Below are positions 1 to 8,482 of a stretch of 64,000 bases of DNA, piece by piece. Position 1 is the stretch's first letter; every line of letters begins with the position of its first letter. The translations under genes were made by a program, and so were the position numbers. Location of the stretch: the NCBI RefSeq assembly GCF_025244725.1, contig NZ_CP104203.1, positions 496,001 through 560,000 on the forward strand, written 5' to 3'. This DNA comes from Chryseobacterium oranimense (lineage in GTDB: Bacteria; Bacteroidota; Bacteroidia; Flavobacteriales; Weeksellaceae). Under the pieces are notes generated by a model. It saw nothing but the letters and a program-made list of their open reading frames with translations, did no database searches and was not told the DNA's origin.

Positions 1-839
1 TTTTGGATACCTCGCTGCTGAATCTCGTGCTGCTTGAGAAAGAGTTTATCATGACATCTTCCGCAATTGGAGACAACCTGGTTCAGAAAACATTTTTACA
101 TGTACTGGCAAAGCTGAACCGTAACTTTTTGGTTCAGAGAGGGCTTTCCATCCGTGAACAGCTGAAGAGTTCCCAGACCATGTCCGAATATATTGAACAG
201 CTTTTACATGTCGAAAAACGTTCCGTCTGGATTGCCCAGCGGGAAGGCCGTACCAAAGACGGAAACGATGCTACGCAACAAGGTGTTTTAAAAATGCTGG
301 CAATGGCAGCCGGTGATCTTTCTTTGACGGATTATTTTAAAACGCTCAAAATAGTTCCCATATCCATCTCTTACGAATACGATCCTACCGATTCCTTAAA
401 AATGCCGCAGCTTCTGGCCAGGCACAGGGATGAGGAATACATAAAAGGCAAGGATGAGGATTTTATGACCATGCTGAGCGGAGTATTGGGGCAAAAGAAG
501 AGAATCCACATCCATGCGGGAACCGTGCTGGATACAGAACTGGACGATATAGCGCACCTTGAGAATAAAAATAAGCAGCTGCAGGCGATTGCCCAGATGA
601 TTGACGATTCCATCATACAGAACTATAAACTTTGGCCTACTAAGTTTATCGCTTATGATCTTCTCCACAATACTGATACTTACGCATCAGAATATACGGA
701 CCAGGAAAAACAGTTGTTTATCAGAAGACTTGAAATGCGGATAGATCTTTCTGATGCCGTTTCACAAGAGTTTTTCTTAGCAATGTATGCCAACCCTCTG
801 ATTAATAAAATGAAGTCCGGACAAAAGTCTCCGGAATAA
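1..839 (+). CDS. Glycerol-phosphate acyltransferase family protein, 5' end cut by window
   Basis: C-terminal part of a PlsC-like acyltransferase, which would transfer acyl chains to (lyso)glycerophosphate at the inner membrane. The frame is open from the first bases, so the true start and the HX4D catalytic motif lie upstream; about 278 residues remain. The visible signature is the block WIAQREGRTKDGND near residue 78, which contains the EGxR substrate-binding motif of the family and is followed by the TQxGVLKML stretch seen in flavobacterial long-form acyltransferases. The C-terminal third is helical and charged. The downstream gene is convergent. The family call is good; the exact substrate (glycerol-3-phosphate or 1-acyl form) cannot be read from this fragment. 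Confidence 0.75.
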   Translation, partial: LDTSLLNLVLLEKEFIMTSSAIGDNLVQKTFLHVLAKLNRNFLVQRGLSIREQLKSSQTMSEYIEQLLHVEKRSVWIAQREGRTKDGNDATQQGVLKMLAMAAGDLSLTDYFKTLKIVPISISYEYDPTDSLKMPQLLARHRDEEYIKGKDEDFMTMLSGVLGQKKRIHIHAGTVLDTELDDIAHLENKNKQLQAIAQMIDDSIIQNYKLWPTKFIAYDLLHNTDTYASEYTDQEKQLFIRRLEMRIDLSDAVSQEFFLAMYANPLINKMKSGQKSPE

Positions 840-987
840 TGCCTCACAGTCAATCAATCTGCGTTTAGCAGTCTTATTAACCATCCGGTAATATCAACGC
901 TTCATCAGATCAACGAAGTTGATCCATCTTTGCCATCCTTAAAATATAAGGCATCATTAATTATTCTTTGCGTCAAAAAACTACGCA

Positions 988-1428
988 TTAATAATAAAAG
1001 TGATGGGTAAAAAAGTAAATAAAAGAATCTCCTGTCTCAATAATATAGCTGATCTCACTGTCATAGTTTTTTCTGCCGGGATCTGCATCATCTTGATACA
1101 CATACTGAACTTCACCCTCCAAATAAGCCTCTATTCCTAAGCTGATCTTCCAGAGTCTTTCAAAATCAGCAATTTTTTCTGCCATTGATTCCTTATCCCT
1201 CGGGATGATTTCTGAATTCTGTATTTCAAACTCATCCGAACCGGAAGCCGCCATCGCTGAAATAATAAAGGAATGAATATCCGGGATTTCACTTTTTCGG
1301 ACTTTAATAAGGATAAAGACAATTTCATCTTTATTGAAAACAGTTTCTAGGATGTCTTTTTTCAGTATTAAAAAATCGTGGTCCCGTTTCTTTAATTTTT
1401 CCGTTAATACAGATTGATCGAATGGCAT
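988..1428 (-). CDS. Hypothetical protein, 146 aa
   Basis: I do not recognise this protein. It is 146 residues, acidic, with no signal peptide and no membrane segment, and looks like a small mixed alpha/beta cytosolic protein. The N-terminus (MPFDQSVLTEKLKKRDHDF) is charged and helical; the C-terminus ends in an aromatic run (FIYFFTHHFYY). The gene stands alone: it converges on the acyltransferase fragment and diverges from egtD, leaving about 130 bases between the two starts for opposed promoters. Codon use looks like that of its neighbours. A real gene is likely because no alternative frame explains the stretch, but no function can be given. Confidence 0.6.
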   Translation of the reverse strand: MPFDQSVLTEKLKKRDHDFLILKKDILETVFNKDEIVFILIKVRKSEIPDIHSFIISAMAASGSDEFEIQNSEIIPRDKESMAEKIADFERLWKISLGIEAYLEGEVQYVYQDDADPGRKNYDSEISYIIETGDSFIYFFTHHFYY

Positions 1429-1557
1429 TTTTTAAATTCTTACGATAAATATAAAATTAATATATTTATTAAGCTGAAACTAAGGGTGTTTTATGGAATT
1501 TAATGTTGGAGCGGCAAGATAGTTGTAGTGAACTAAAAACCACACAAATTAAAACAT

Positions 1558-2541
1558 ATGAATTTACAGTTAAAACCACATGCAATGGTAGAGAACCGTC
1601 ATGCCGGCAGTTTTCATCTTGATATTCTGCAGGGCTTAAAAAGCATTCCGAAAAGGTTATCTTCCAAATATTTTTATGATAAAGAAGGCGACCGTATTTT
1701 TCAGGAAATTATGGCCATGCCCGAATACTATCTTACCCAATGTGAACTCGATATCTTCAAAAATAAAACAGCAGATCTCGCCAGCCTCATCATCCCGGAA
1801 AATGAACCTTTTGATCTTATAGAACTAGGAGCGGGGGATGCTATGAAATCTACCTTTTTACTCAGGTACCTCGTTGAAAAGAAAACTGATTTTACCTATA
1901 TGCCCATCGATATTTCAGGTAATATTCTTTCCATTTTAAATGAAAAACTAAGCCGGGAGTTACCGGGTCTGAAAACAATTACCCTGGAAGGTGAGTACTT
2001 TCAAATGCTTCAGAAAGCAGCCTCGTTATCAGGCAGGAAGAAGGTGATCCTGTTTCTGGGCAGCAATATCGGCAATATGAATATAGATGAAGCTGAAAAT
2101 TTTCTGTATGATTTAAACCAAAACCTGGCTTCCGGAGATAAGCTGCTGATCGGTTTCGATCTTAAGAAAAACCCACACACTATTTTAAATGCCTACAACG
2201 ATAAAAATGGAATTACTGCAGCCTTTAACCTTAATCTGCTGAGCCGTATCAACAGGGAGCTCGATGCCAACTTTGATCTTGAACAATTTCAGCATTACCA
2301 AACCTACGACCCTGTAAGCGGAGCCTGCAGAAGTTTTCTCGTAAGCCTCAAAGATCAAACGGTAACGATAGGAGAAGACAGGATTTCATTTAAAGAAAAC
2401 GAACTTATCGACATGGAAATTTCACAGAAATTCTCTACAGAAAAAATAGAAGAACTAAGAGAAAAATCAGGTTTTAAAAGGGTAGGAGAAATCAAAGATT
2501 CAAAAAATTGGTTTGTAGACACCGTCTGGGAAGTAAAGTAA
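1558..2541 (+). CDS. egtD: L-histidine N-alpha-methyltransferase (ergothioneine biosynthesis)
   Basis: SAM-dependent enzyme that trimethylates histidine to hercynine, the first step of ergothioneine synthesis, in the cytosol. The 327 residues match the usual family length. The N-terminal part carries the SSKYFYDKEGDRIFQEI and PEYYLTQCE blocks typical of EgtD; LGAGDAMKS (residues 90-98) is the SAM-binding loop; FLGSNIGN (166-173) holds the Asn expected to contact the histidine amino group; MEIS near residue 286 matches the Glu/Ser pair described for mycobacterial EgtD. It is followed by egtB after 227 bases that hold two hairpin repeats, so the two may still be co-transcribed. Start chosen at the first ATG, ahead of conserved sequence. 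Confidence 0.93.
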   Translation: MNLQLKPHAMVENRHAGSFHLDILQGLKSIPKRLSSKYFYDKEGDRIFQEIMAMPEYYLTQCELDIFKNKTADLASLIIPENEPFDLIELGAGDAMKSTFLLRYLVEKKTDFTYMPIDISGNILSILNEKLSRELPGLKTITLEGEYFQMLQKAASLSGRKKVILFLGSNIGNMNIDEAENFLYDLNQNLASGDKLLIGFDLKKNPHTILNAYNDKNGITAAFNLNLLSRINRELDANFDLEQFQHYQTYDPVSGACRSFLVSLKDQTVTIGEDRISFKENELIDMEISQKFSTEKIEELREKSGFKRVGEIKDSKNWFVDTVWEVK

Positions 2542-2551
2542 ATAAAATCTC

Positions 2552-2723
2552 CCACAGATCCATCAGATTACACAGATTCAGCCATTCTTATAGTAGTCTG
2601 CTCAATCTGCAAAATCTGCGAGAACAAAAAAATAAATATTACAATCTTCCACAGATTAATCAGATTACACAGATTCAGCCATTCTTATAGTAATCTGCTC
2701 AATCTGATTAATCTGCGAGAATA
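2552..2723. repeat. Two tandem CAGATTNNN inverted-repeat hairpins
   Basis: Two copies of a roughly 73-base hairpin lie 97 bases apart (about 2553-2625 and 2650-2723) between egtD and egtB. In the second, a 24-base left arm (2652-2675) pairs with a right arm (2692-2715) with only a short mismatch; the loop is 16 bases. The arms are built from 9-base units of the form CAGATTNNN, and the whole ends in a CTGCGAG block. Related sequences occur at 20221-20346 and 41679-41824 and, as single arms, inside the 308-bp array. The position inside a likely operon suggests an mRNA-level effect on egtB, but that is inference. Confidence 0.8.
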
Positions 2724-2768
2724 AAATATAAGCATCAATAAACTCTGTAACTACTGAAACTAAACAAC

Positions 2769-3941
2769 ATGACCCCAAACACAGCAACATCAGATTTAGT
2801 AAAACAATATACCGACATCCGTAAACATTCCGAAGAAATATGTGCCCCACTGGAAATAGAGGACTATGTTGTACAGCCTATCGTTGATGTAAGTCCTCCG
2901 AAATGGCACCTCGGGCACACCACCTGGTTTTTTGAAACGTTTATTCTGGAACCTAATTTTCCGGATTACAAAATTTTCGATCCGCAATACAACTTTGTTT
3001 TTAACAGCTATTACGAAACTATTGGAGCAAGAGTGATCCGTACCGACCGGGGGAACTTAAGCCGGCCTTCCGTTTCCGATATTTATAAATACCGCAAGTA
3101 TGTGGACGAGCATATGAAAATCTTTCTTGAAAGCCAATTCATGACCGAAGCTGTTGAACCTCTTTTAGAATTGGGTCTTAACCACGAACAGCAGCATCAG
3201 GAACTTTTAATTACTGATATCAAATATATTCTGGGACATAATCCGCTTTTCCCGGCTTATAAATCTGAGGGTACTTTGCCAAAATCCGATCCGGGGAATA
3301 CTCAAATGATCAGGTTTCCTGAAGGTGTTTATGAAATAGGCTTTAACGGGGAAGGCTTTTGTTTTGATAATGAACTTGGAAGGCATAAAGTATATCTTCA
3401 TGATTTTGAAATCGCAGGCCGGCAGGTTACCAACAGGGAGTATCTGGAATTTATGGATGCGGGAGGCTACACTGATTTTAAGCATTGGCATGCCGAAGGC
3501 TGGGACTGGGTGAAGCAAAATAACGCTCAATCTCCACTGTACTGGCATTATATTGATGGTAAGTGGATGAATTATACATTAAATGGCTTACAGGAAATAG
3601 ACCTGAATGAAGCAGTCTGTCATATCAATTTTTATGAAGCATCCGCCCTTGCATCCTGGAAAGGAATGCGCCTTCCTACCGAGGCTGAATGGGAGATTGC
3701 TTCAGGAAATTTCGATTGGGGAAGCCGTTGGGAATGGACCAATTCCGCGTACCTGCCTTATCCCGGCTTTAAAAAAGAAGCCGGAGCAGTGGGAGAGTAC
3801 AACGGAAAGTTTATGGTTAATCAAACGGTTTTGCGTGGAGCTTCGGAGGCTACACCTCCTGGGCACAGCAGGAATACTTACCGTAATTTCTTCCAGACCA
3901 ATCTGAAATGGCAGTTGACAGGAATCAGGCTGGCCCGATAA
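2769..3941 (+). CDS. egtB: Ergothioneine biosynthesis sulfoxide synthase EgtB
   Basis: Non-haem iron enzyme that joins a thiol donor to hercynine with oxygen. The 390 residues show a DinB-like helical domain (about 10-155) and an FGE-sulfatase domain (about 175-390). Iron ligands are visible as H139 and H143 in NHEQQHQE, with a third histidine in WHLGHTTWFFETF (H50). The end RLPTEAEWE...LRGASEATPPGHSRNTYRNFF...GIRLAR is the FGE signature. No egtA, egtC or egtE is adjacent, so either free cysteine is the sulfur donor, as in the known type II EgtB enzymes, or those genes lie elsewhere. Nine bases separate it from the transporter genes, which suggests one operon. Confidence 0.93.
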   Translation: MTPNTATSDLVKQYTDIRKHSEEICAPLEIEDYVVQPIVDVSPPKWHLGHTTWFFETFILEPNFPDYKIFDPQYNFVFNSYYETIGARVIRTDRGNLSRPSVSDIYKYRKYVDEHMKIFLESQFMTEAVEPLLELGLNHEQQHQELLITDIKYILGHNPLFPAYKSEGTLPKSDPGNTQMIRFPEGVYEIGFNGEGFCFDNELGRHKVYLHDFEIAGRQVTNREYLEFMDAGGYTDFKHWHAEGWDWVKQNNAQSPLYWHYIDGKWMNYTLNGLQEIDLNEAVCHINFYEASALASWKGMRLPTEAEWEIASGNFDWGSRWEWTNSAYLPYPGFKKEAGAVGEYNGKFMVNQTVLRGASEATPPGHSRNTYRNFFQTNLKWQLTGIRLAR

Positions 3942-3950
3942 TTTGTGTGT

Positions 3951-4856
3951 ATGATTAAAGTAGAATCAGTTTCAAAGAATTTTAATGGAAAACCGGCGGT
4001 TGACCATATTTCCTTTCACGCCAATGATCAGGAAATTCTGGTACTCCTCGGAACCAGCGGTTGTGGCAAAACAACCACGCTTAAAATGATCAATCGCCTG
4101 ATAGAAGCAGATTCCGGAAATATTTTCATTGATGGCAAAAATATCCGTGATCAGAAACCGGAGGAACTTCGGATGGGAATAGGTTTTGTGATGCAGCATT
4201 CCGGCTTGTTTCCCCATTATACCATTAAACAGAATATTGCTGTAGTTCCCGAGCTCCTGAAATGGGATAAAGCAAAAACTCAGAACCGGACTTATGAACT
4301 TTTACATAAACTTCATCTTTCCGAAGACGTACTTTCAAGGTTTCCCAATGAACTTAGTGGTGGCCAGCAGCAGAGAGTAGGAATTGCGCGAGCCTTGATT
4401 GCCAATACTCCTGTTTTGCTGATGGATGAACCTTTCGGGGCATTGGATAATATCACCAAAGCAGATATTCATTCAGAATTTAAGTCTTTGGAAGAACTTA
4501 AAAACAAGACGATCATTCTTGTTACCCATGATGTACAGGAAGCTTTTGAACTGGGACACCGGATTTGTTTGATGGACAAAGGGAAAATTATCCAGACCGG
4601 AACGCCAAAAGAAATGCTTTACCGCCCTGAAAATGATTTTGTCACAGATTTTTTTGCTGAAAACAGGCTTTTGCTTGAATATAAGATAGCAACATTAAAA
4701 GATACAGGTACTTTCCTGAACTCAGAATTGGGTTTTAATGAAAATACAAGCGTTTGGAATGCCCTGCAAAAGTTAAGTTCGGATCATAAAAATATTCCAT
4801 ACTACGAAAACCTGATCAAGGCATTTAATGATTACAGAAAATTACAGATCGTATGA
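3951..4856 (+). CDS. ABC transporter ATP-binding protein, osmoprotectant/ergothioneine (EgtV-like) type
   Basis: ATPase subunit of a quaternary-amine type importer (OpuCA/OsmV/EgtV family), 301 residues. Walker A GTSGCGKTTT, signature LSGGQQQRVG, Walker B LLMDEPFGALD and the switch histidine in VTHD are all present. The C-terminal 65 residues are an extension without an obvious pair of CBS domains, unlike ProV. I start at the ATG at 3951; a GTG two codons upstream is possible. The gene begins 9 bases after egtB, and its stop overlaps the permease start (ATGA), so the two subunits are translationally coupled. Being next to egtDB makes ergothioneine, hercynine or a precursor betaine the likely substrate; glycine betaine or choline remain alternatives. 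Confidence 0.88.
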   Translation: MIKVESVSKNFNGKPAVDHISFHANDQEILVLLGTSGCGKTTTLKMINRLIEADSGNIFIDGKNIRDQKPEELRMGIGFVMQHSGLFPHYTIKQNIAVVPELLKWDKAKTQNRTYELLHKLHLSEDVLSRFPNELSGGQQQRVGIARALIANTPVLLMDEPFGALDNITKADIHSEFKSLEELKNKTIILVTHDVQEAFELGHRICLMDKGKIIQTGTPKEMLYRPENDFVTDFFAENRLLLEYKIATLKDTGTFLNSELGFNENTSVWNALQKLSSDHKNIPYYENLIKAFNDYRKLQIV

Positions 4857-6418
4857 CGCAGCAAAGCCTTTGGCAGTTTATTATTGAACAGCAGGAAAAA
4901 CTTCTGACCCAAATTGTACAGCATCTGGGACTTACTTTTTTGTCGCTGGTTCTGGCCATTATCGTCGGTGTACCCTTAGGAATACTGATTGCCAGGAAAA
5001 GAAAGCTGTCCAGCCCTGTTCTGGGGGCCGCTGGAATTCTGCAGACTATTCCAAGTATTGCCTTGCTGGGTTTTATGATTCCTGCTTTTGGAATCGGGCC
5101 TAAACCTGCTATTGTTGCATTACTCATCTATGCTCTTTTACCCATCATCCGCAATACGTATACAGGAATCACAGGCGTTAATCCAACCGTTATCGAAGCT
5201 GCAAAAGCAATGGGGATGAACAGGAGCCAGCTTCTTTTTAAGGTAGAACTTCCACTGGCAATGCCCGTTATCATTGCGGGAATAAGAACAGCAGCCGTCA
5301 TCAATGTCGGAGTGGCTACTTTAGCCTCGTTTGTAGCTGCAGGAGGCCTGGGCGAATTTATTTTTGGAGGAATTTCATTGAATAATACCAATATGATCCT
5401 GGCAGGGGCAATTCCGGCAGCATTACTGGCGGTTTTGCTGGATCAGGGTATTGCTGTGGTGCAGAAATCAGGATATCGCCTGTTTCGGAAATTAAAATAT
5501 ATTGTTCCTGCCTTATTAATCCTTATTGGAACAATCTATCTGTTCAAATCTGTTTCCGGAAATAAAATTAAGGCTGGTTTTACTCCCGAATTTATGGGAA
5601 GGCAGGATGGAGACCTTGGCCTGCGGTCCGTGTACGGGCTTAATGTAAATCCTGTGGTGGTAAATGATGCTATTATGTACAAAGCGGCCTATGAAAAAGA
5701 GCTGGATCTCATCAGCGGATATTCTACGGACGGCAGGATCAAAGCCTTTGATCTGTATGTTTTGAATGATGACAAAAAAATATTTCCTCCTTATTTTGCT
5801 GCTCCGATTATTAAAACCAAAACACTGCAGAAATTTCCTGATCTGGAAAAAACGCTGAACCTTTTGGCAGGTAAATTCAATGATTCCATTATGACCGATC
5901 TGAATTATAAATCCGATTATCTTAAACAGACTCCGGAAAAGATCGCAAAAGATTTTTTAATTAAAAATAAACTCTATAAGCCTTCGAGGAAAGGCAATTC
6001 CGGAACGGTGCGCATTGGCTCAAAAATCTTTGGGGAACAGTACATTCTCACAGAAATGTATAAAATGCTGATTGAAGGCTACACCGATTATAAAGCGGAA
6101 ACGAAGACCGGACTGGGAGGAACCAAAATCTGCTTTGATGCGCTGGTGAATGACGCCATTGATTTTTACCCTGAATATACGGGAACCGGGCTTCTGGTAC
6201 TTTTAAAACCTACACCGGAAACGCTCAAAACGGTGACACAAAGTGCTGATAAAACTTATCAATACGTCAATTCTGAATTCCGTAAACAGTATGGAATTCA
6301 ATGGTTGAAGCCGCTTGGATTTAATAATTCCTATGCACTGATGATGCGTAAGAAACAGGCTCAGAATCTTAAAATAGGAAGCATATCGGACCTGAAAAAG
6401 TATTTTAATACAAACTGA
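4853..6418 (+). CDS. ABC permease fused to a circularly permuted OsmF/EgtU-type substrate-binding domain
   Basis: One 521-residue chain combining permease and binding protein. Residues about 15-212 form the BPD_transp_1 permease, with the EAAKAMGM coupling loop (115-122) and AAGGLGEFIF. A further TM (about 216-231) leads to the extracytoplasmic part. There the family's usual C-terminal half comes first (GFTPEFMGRQDG at 242, STDGRIKAFDL at 291, FFPPY-type motif at 311) and the usual N-terminal half comes last (VRIGSKIFGEQYILTE at 386, DFYPEYTGTGL at 437, LGFNNSYAL at 488). The two halves are therefore swapped relative to OsmF/YehZ. Permease-binding domain fusions are known for EgtU; the swapped order is the odd point. 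Substrate is inferred from the egt neighbours. Confidence 0.9.
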   Translation: MTQQSLWQFIIEQQEKLLTQIVQHLGLTFLSLVLAIIVGVPLGILIARKRKLSSPVLGAAGILQTIPSIALLGFMIPAFGIGPKPAIVALLIYALLPIIRNTYTGITGVNPTVIEAAKAMGMNRSQLLFKVELPLAMPVIIAGIRTAAVINVGVATLASFVAAGGLGEFIFGGISLNNTNMILAGAIPAALLAVLLDQGIAVVQKSGYRLFRKLKYIVPALLILIGTIYLFKSVSGNKIKAGFTPEFMGRQDGDLGLRSVYGLNVNPVVVNDAIMYKAAYEKELDLISGYSTDGRIKAFDLYVLNDDKKIFPPYFAAPIIKTKTLQKFPDLEKTLNLLAGKFNDSIMTDLNYKSDYLKQTPEKIAKDFLIKNKLYKPSRKGNSGTVRIGSKIFGEQYILTEMYKMLIEGYTDYKAETKTGLGGTKICFDALVNDAIDFYPEYTGTGLLVLLKPTPETLKTVTQSADKTYQYVNSEFRKQYGIQWLKPLGFNNSYALMMRKKQAQNLKIGSISDLKKYFNTN

Positions 6419-6445
6419 TGATTGTATAGATTATGGATAAAACAG

Positions 6446-6500
6446 TATTGGCTTAATGCATAAAACTGGGCTTCGGCTTTGTATTTTACATTAGCCAATA
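6446..6500. terminator. Imperfect stem-loop between convergent genes
   Basis: TATTGGCTTAATG (6446-6458) can pair with CATTAGCCAATA (6489-6500), with one bulged base and a 30-base loop. It lies between the stops of the convergent transporter and protease genes, a natural place for a two-way terminator. The loop is long and no clean T-run follows, so this is a weak call. Confidence 0.35.
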
Positions 6501-6519
6501 CAATGGAATAATGGATATT

Positions 6520-7539
6520 TTACAGTTGAATATCGGGCCATTTGCTTAAAACGGCATCGATCGGAGAAACCAAACCCAATCCGTTTGTAACGCCGGAACC
6601 AAAAAGAACGCCAATCATTGTGAAATCATTCGTCTTAAAAACTGCTGATCCGGAATCTCCTGACCTTGAGAAATATCCGCCATCACCCCTTACTGTTACT
6701 ACATTATGGGCGACAACCTCGCTTCCGTCTAATTTCTTAGCTTTTAAAGATTCTGTAATACTTGTTATAGTACCTGTTGTAATTTCAGTAGTAATCCCAC
6801 TTTTCATGACTTCTTCGCCAATCAGGGCAGTGTTGACCTCTCCAAATCCTGTAATGGTATTTCCTACGCCATATACTTTCCCTATATCAGCATTCCTGAA
6901 ATATCCTTTTCTTGCAATAGCACAGTCCAGCCAGGCATCTATAACCATTGAATTTCTGTCAAAGAATACATTCTCTTTATAATAGTCCTTCAGTGCTGCA
7001 CAGTCATGACAATAGTTTAAAGTAGTCTGCCATTTAGACTGCTGGCATATATCAGAATCAAGCTTTGTAGTAGTTCCCGCCACTACATGGGCGCAGGTGA
7101 TCATATAAGGATTTTTGTCCCCTTTTTTATTCACCATAACTCCCAGCGTACCGTTGCCTGCAATTGCCTTTCCGCCCTGCATCAGTTCTCCATTTGCTGA
7201 GATACTGATTCCGCCGATCAATGGATCTGTTTTTTCATTTCTGGTCGCATCTGCCACCATATCAGGTGTAGCCAGGTGATTGTCCTGAATTTCAAACTCA
7301 ACTACATCTGTAGGGAATCCAAAAAGTGTAGAAGGGATAGCATTTTTCACCTGTGAAAGAGGAAGTTTCTCTTTTACCCCGAAAGTATAGCTGAGACTGT
7401 TGATTAATTGATCATTTACAGTCTTTAATGAAACACTCAAAGAGGTTATTTCCGGCCTTTTGAAATATTCTTCAACAAGTTCGGGTAACTTTTCTGCCAT
7501 TTTATCGTGCAGGATGATATCTTCTTTACTTAGCTTCAT
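6520..7539 (-). CDS. Trypsin-like serine protease without signal peptide
   Basis: 339-residue protein with a chymotrypsin-fold catalytic part from about residue 105. The triad is visible: H151 in MITCAHVV, D205 in DAWLDCAIA and S296 in SRSGDSGSAVF; a GFG-containing stretch and a C-terminal GLVSPIDAVL follow. The first 100 residues are helical and unrelated to proteases I know. No signal peptide or lipobox is seen, so it probably acts in the cytosol or leaves by an unrecognised route, which is uncommon for trypsin-like enzymes. It lies downstream of the 219-residue protein on the same strand, separated by a strong hairpin; the two are probably a functional pair with tuned expression. The protease fold is confident, the target unknown. 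Confidence 0.8.
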   Translation of the reverse strand: MKLSKEDIILHDKMAEKLPELVEEYFKRPEITSLSVSLKTVNDQLINSLSYTFGVKEKLPLSQVKNAIPSTLFGFPTDVVEFEIQDNHLATPDMVADATRNEKTDPLIGGISISANGELMQGGKAIAGNGTLGVMVNKKGDKNPYMITCAHVVAGTTTKLDSDICQQSKWQTTLNYCHDCAALKDYYKENVFFDRNSMVIDAWLDCAIARKGYFRNADIGKVYGVGNTITGFGEVNTALIGEEVMKSGITTEITTGTITSITESLKAKKLDGSEVVAHNVVTVRGDGGYFSRSGDSGSAVFKTNDFTMIGVLFGSGVTNGLGLVSPIDAVLSKWPDIQL

Positions 7540-7597
7540 GATTTTGTTATTTATTGGTTAATAGATTGATTAGAGTATTTAATCATCATTGTATTAA

Positions 7598-7626
7598 AAT
7601 TCGGAACGGCAAAGCCGTTCCGAATT
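7598..7626 (-). terminator. Perfect 13-bp stem-loop terminator between the 219-aa gene and the protease gene
   Basis: Arms at 7598-7610 and 7614-7626 are perfectly complementary around a 3-base loop, and on the minus strand a TTTTAATAC run follows. It sits 20 bases after the stop of the 219-residue gene and about 60 bases before the protease start, so it would end most transcripts and let some read through. Confidence 0.8.
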
Positions 7627-7646
7627 ATTTCCTTACCAACTTAATA

Positions 7647-8306
7647 TTAGTTCAGTTTAATGGTTCCCGAAGAAGGAGCTCCGCCGCCAGCAGGAGGAGG
7701 ACCTCCGGCAGAAGCCTGGTCAGCCAGCATACGGTATTGGGCAGTGCCTTTTTCAGTTTTGATTGTTCCCGAAACAGTATACAGGTACAGATCTCCCGAA
7801 ACAGCATAATCATTGGCTGAATTATTAACATAGAAGTCAATATTTACAGTAGACATCTGTTTTGCTTTTTCAAGAAATGCATCCATTAATTTGGTGATCT
7901 GTTCTTCTGTAAGCCCCTTTGATTTCATGGTTTCTTTGGTTTTTTCATAAGAAGCAGAAGCCCCGCCGCCGCCGAAGAACCACGTCCAGACAGATAAATT
8001 GGCACTTGCAGAGGTCTTCTCATACTCTTTTACCTGCTCTTTATAACTGGCATCCAGCATACCCATAGCCAGGTCATTTAGATTTTTCACATCCTGGCTG
8101 GACATGGCAGATACCTGAAGGGATGCAGTGATCCTTCCCTGAGTGAACGGAGGTACAGTATAAGATAGTCCTGTAAGCTGCCCTTCACCTGATACTTCAA
8201 TAGAATAAGATTCTTTAGATTCTCCTCCTGCTTTTTCAGAAAAAATAACGCGTTCGAACGGATCTTTGAACCCTACTTCAGTCTGTGTAATTTGAATTGT
8301 TTCCAT
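7647..8306 (-). CDS. Hypothetical protein with central GGGG motif and Pro/Gly-rich tail
   Basis: 219-residue protein that I do not recognise. I use the ATG at 8306 (METIQITQTE); the only start further upstream is a TTG. No signal peptide is present. Visible features: an N-terminal beta-rich half, a helical segment (KNLNDLAMGMLDASYKEQ), a hydrophobic patch VWTWFFGGGGASAS near residue 110, an amphipathic helix (EEQITKLMDAFLEKAKQM) and a low-complexity C-terminal tail (ASAGGPPPAGGGAPSSG). Alternating small and hydrophobic residues with a GGGG break recall membrane-active proteins, but that is impression only. The partner gene downstream encodes a trypsin-like protease, so this could be its substrate or regulator. 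Confidence 0.6.
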   Translation of the reverse strand: METIQITQTEVGFKDPFERVIFSEKAGGESKESYSIEVSGEGQLTGLSYTVPPFTQGRITASLQVSAMSSQDVKNLNDLAMGMLDASYKEQVKEYEKTSASANLSVWTWFFGGGGASASYEKTKETMKSKGLTEEQITKLMDAFLEKAKQMSTVNIDFYVNNSANDYAVSGDLYLYTVSGTIKTEKGTAQYRMLADQASAGGPPPAGGGAPSSGTIKLN

Positions 8307-8482
8307 GAGTTTTGTTTTTGGTTGTTTTTGTAATTCTTTATTATTGAACAACCCAAAGGAACGAAGAAAAAGAGATGAATTTTAGAGTGTAAATAACCAA
8401 ATATCCTCTTCAGTAGAAATACGTATGGATTTAATTTGTTGTTTATTAGTTATTTATGTTTTGGACTGAATTTTACAATTAA

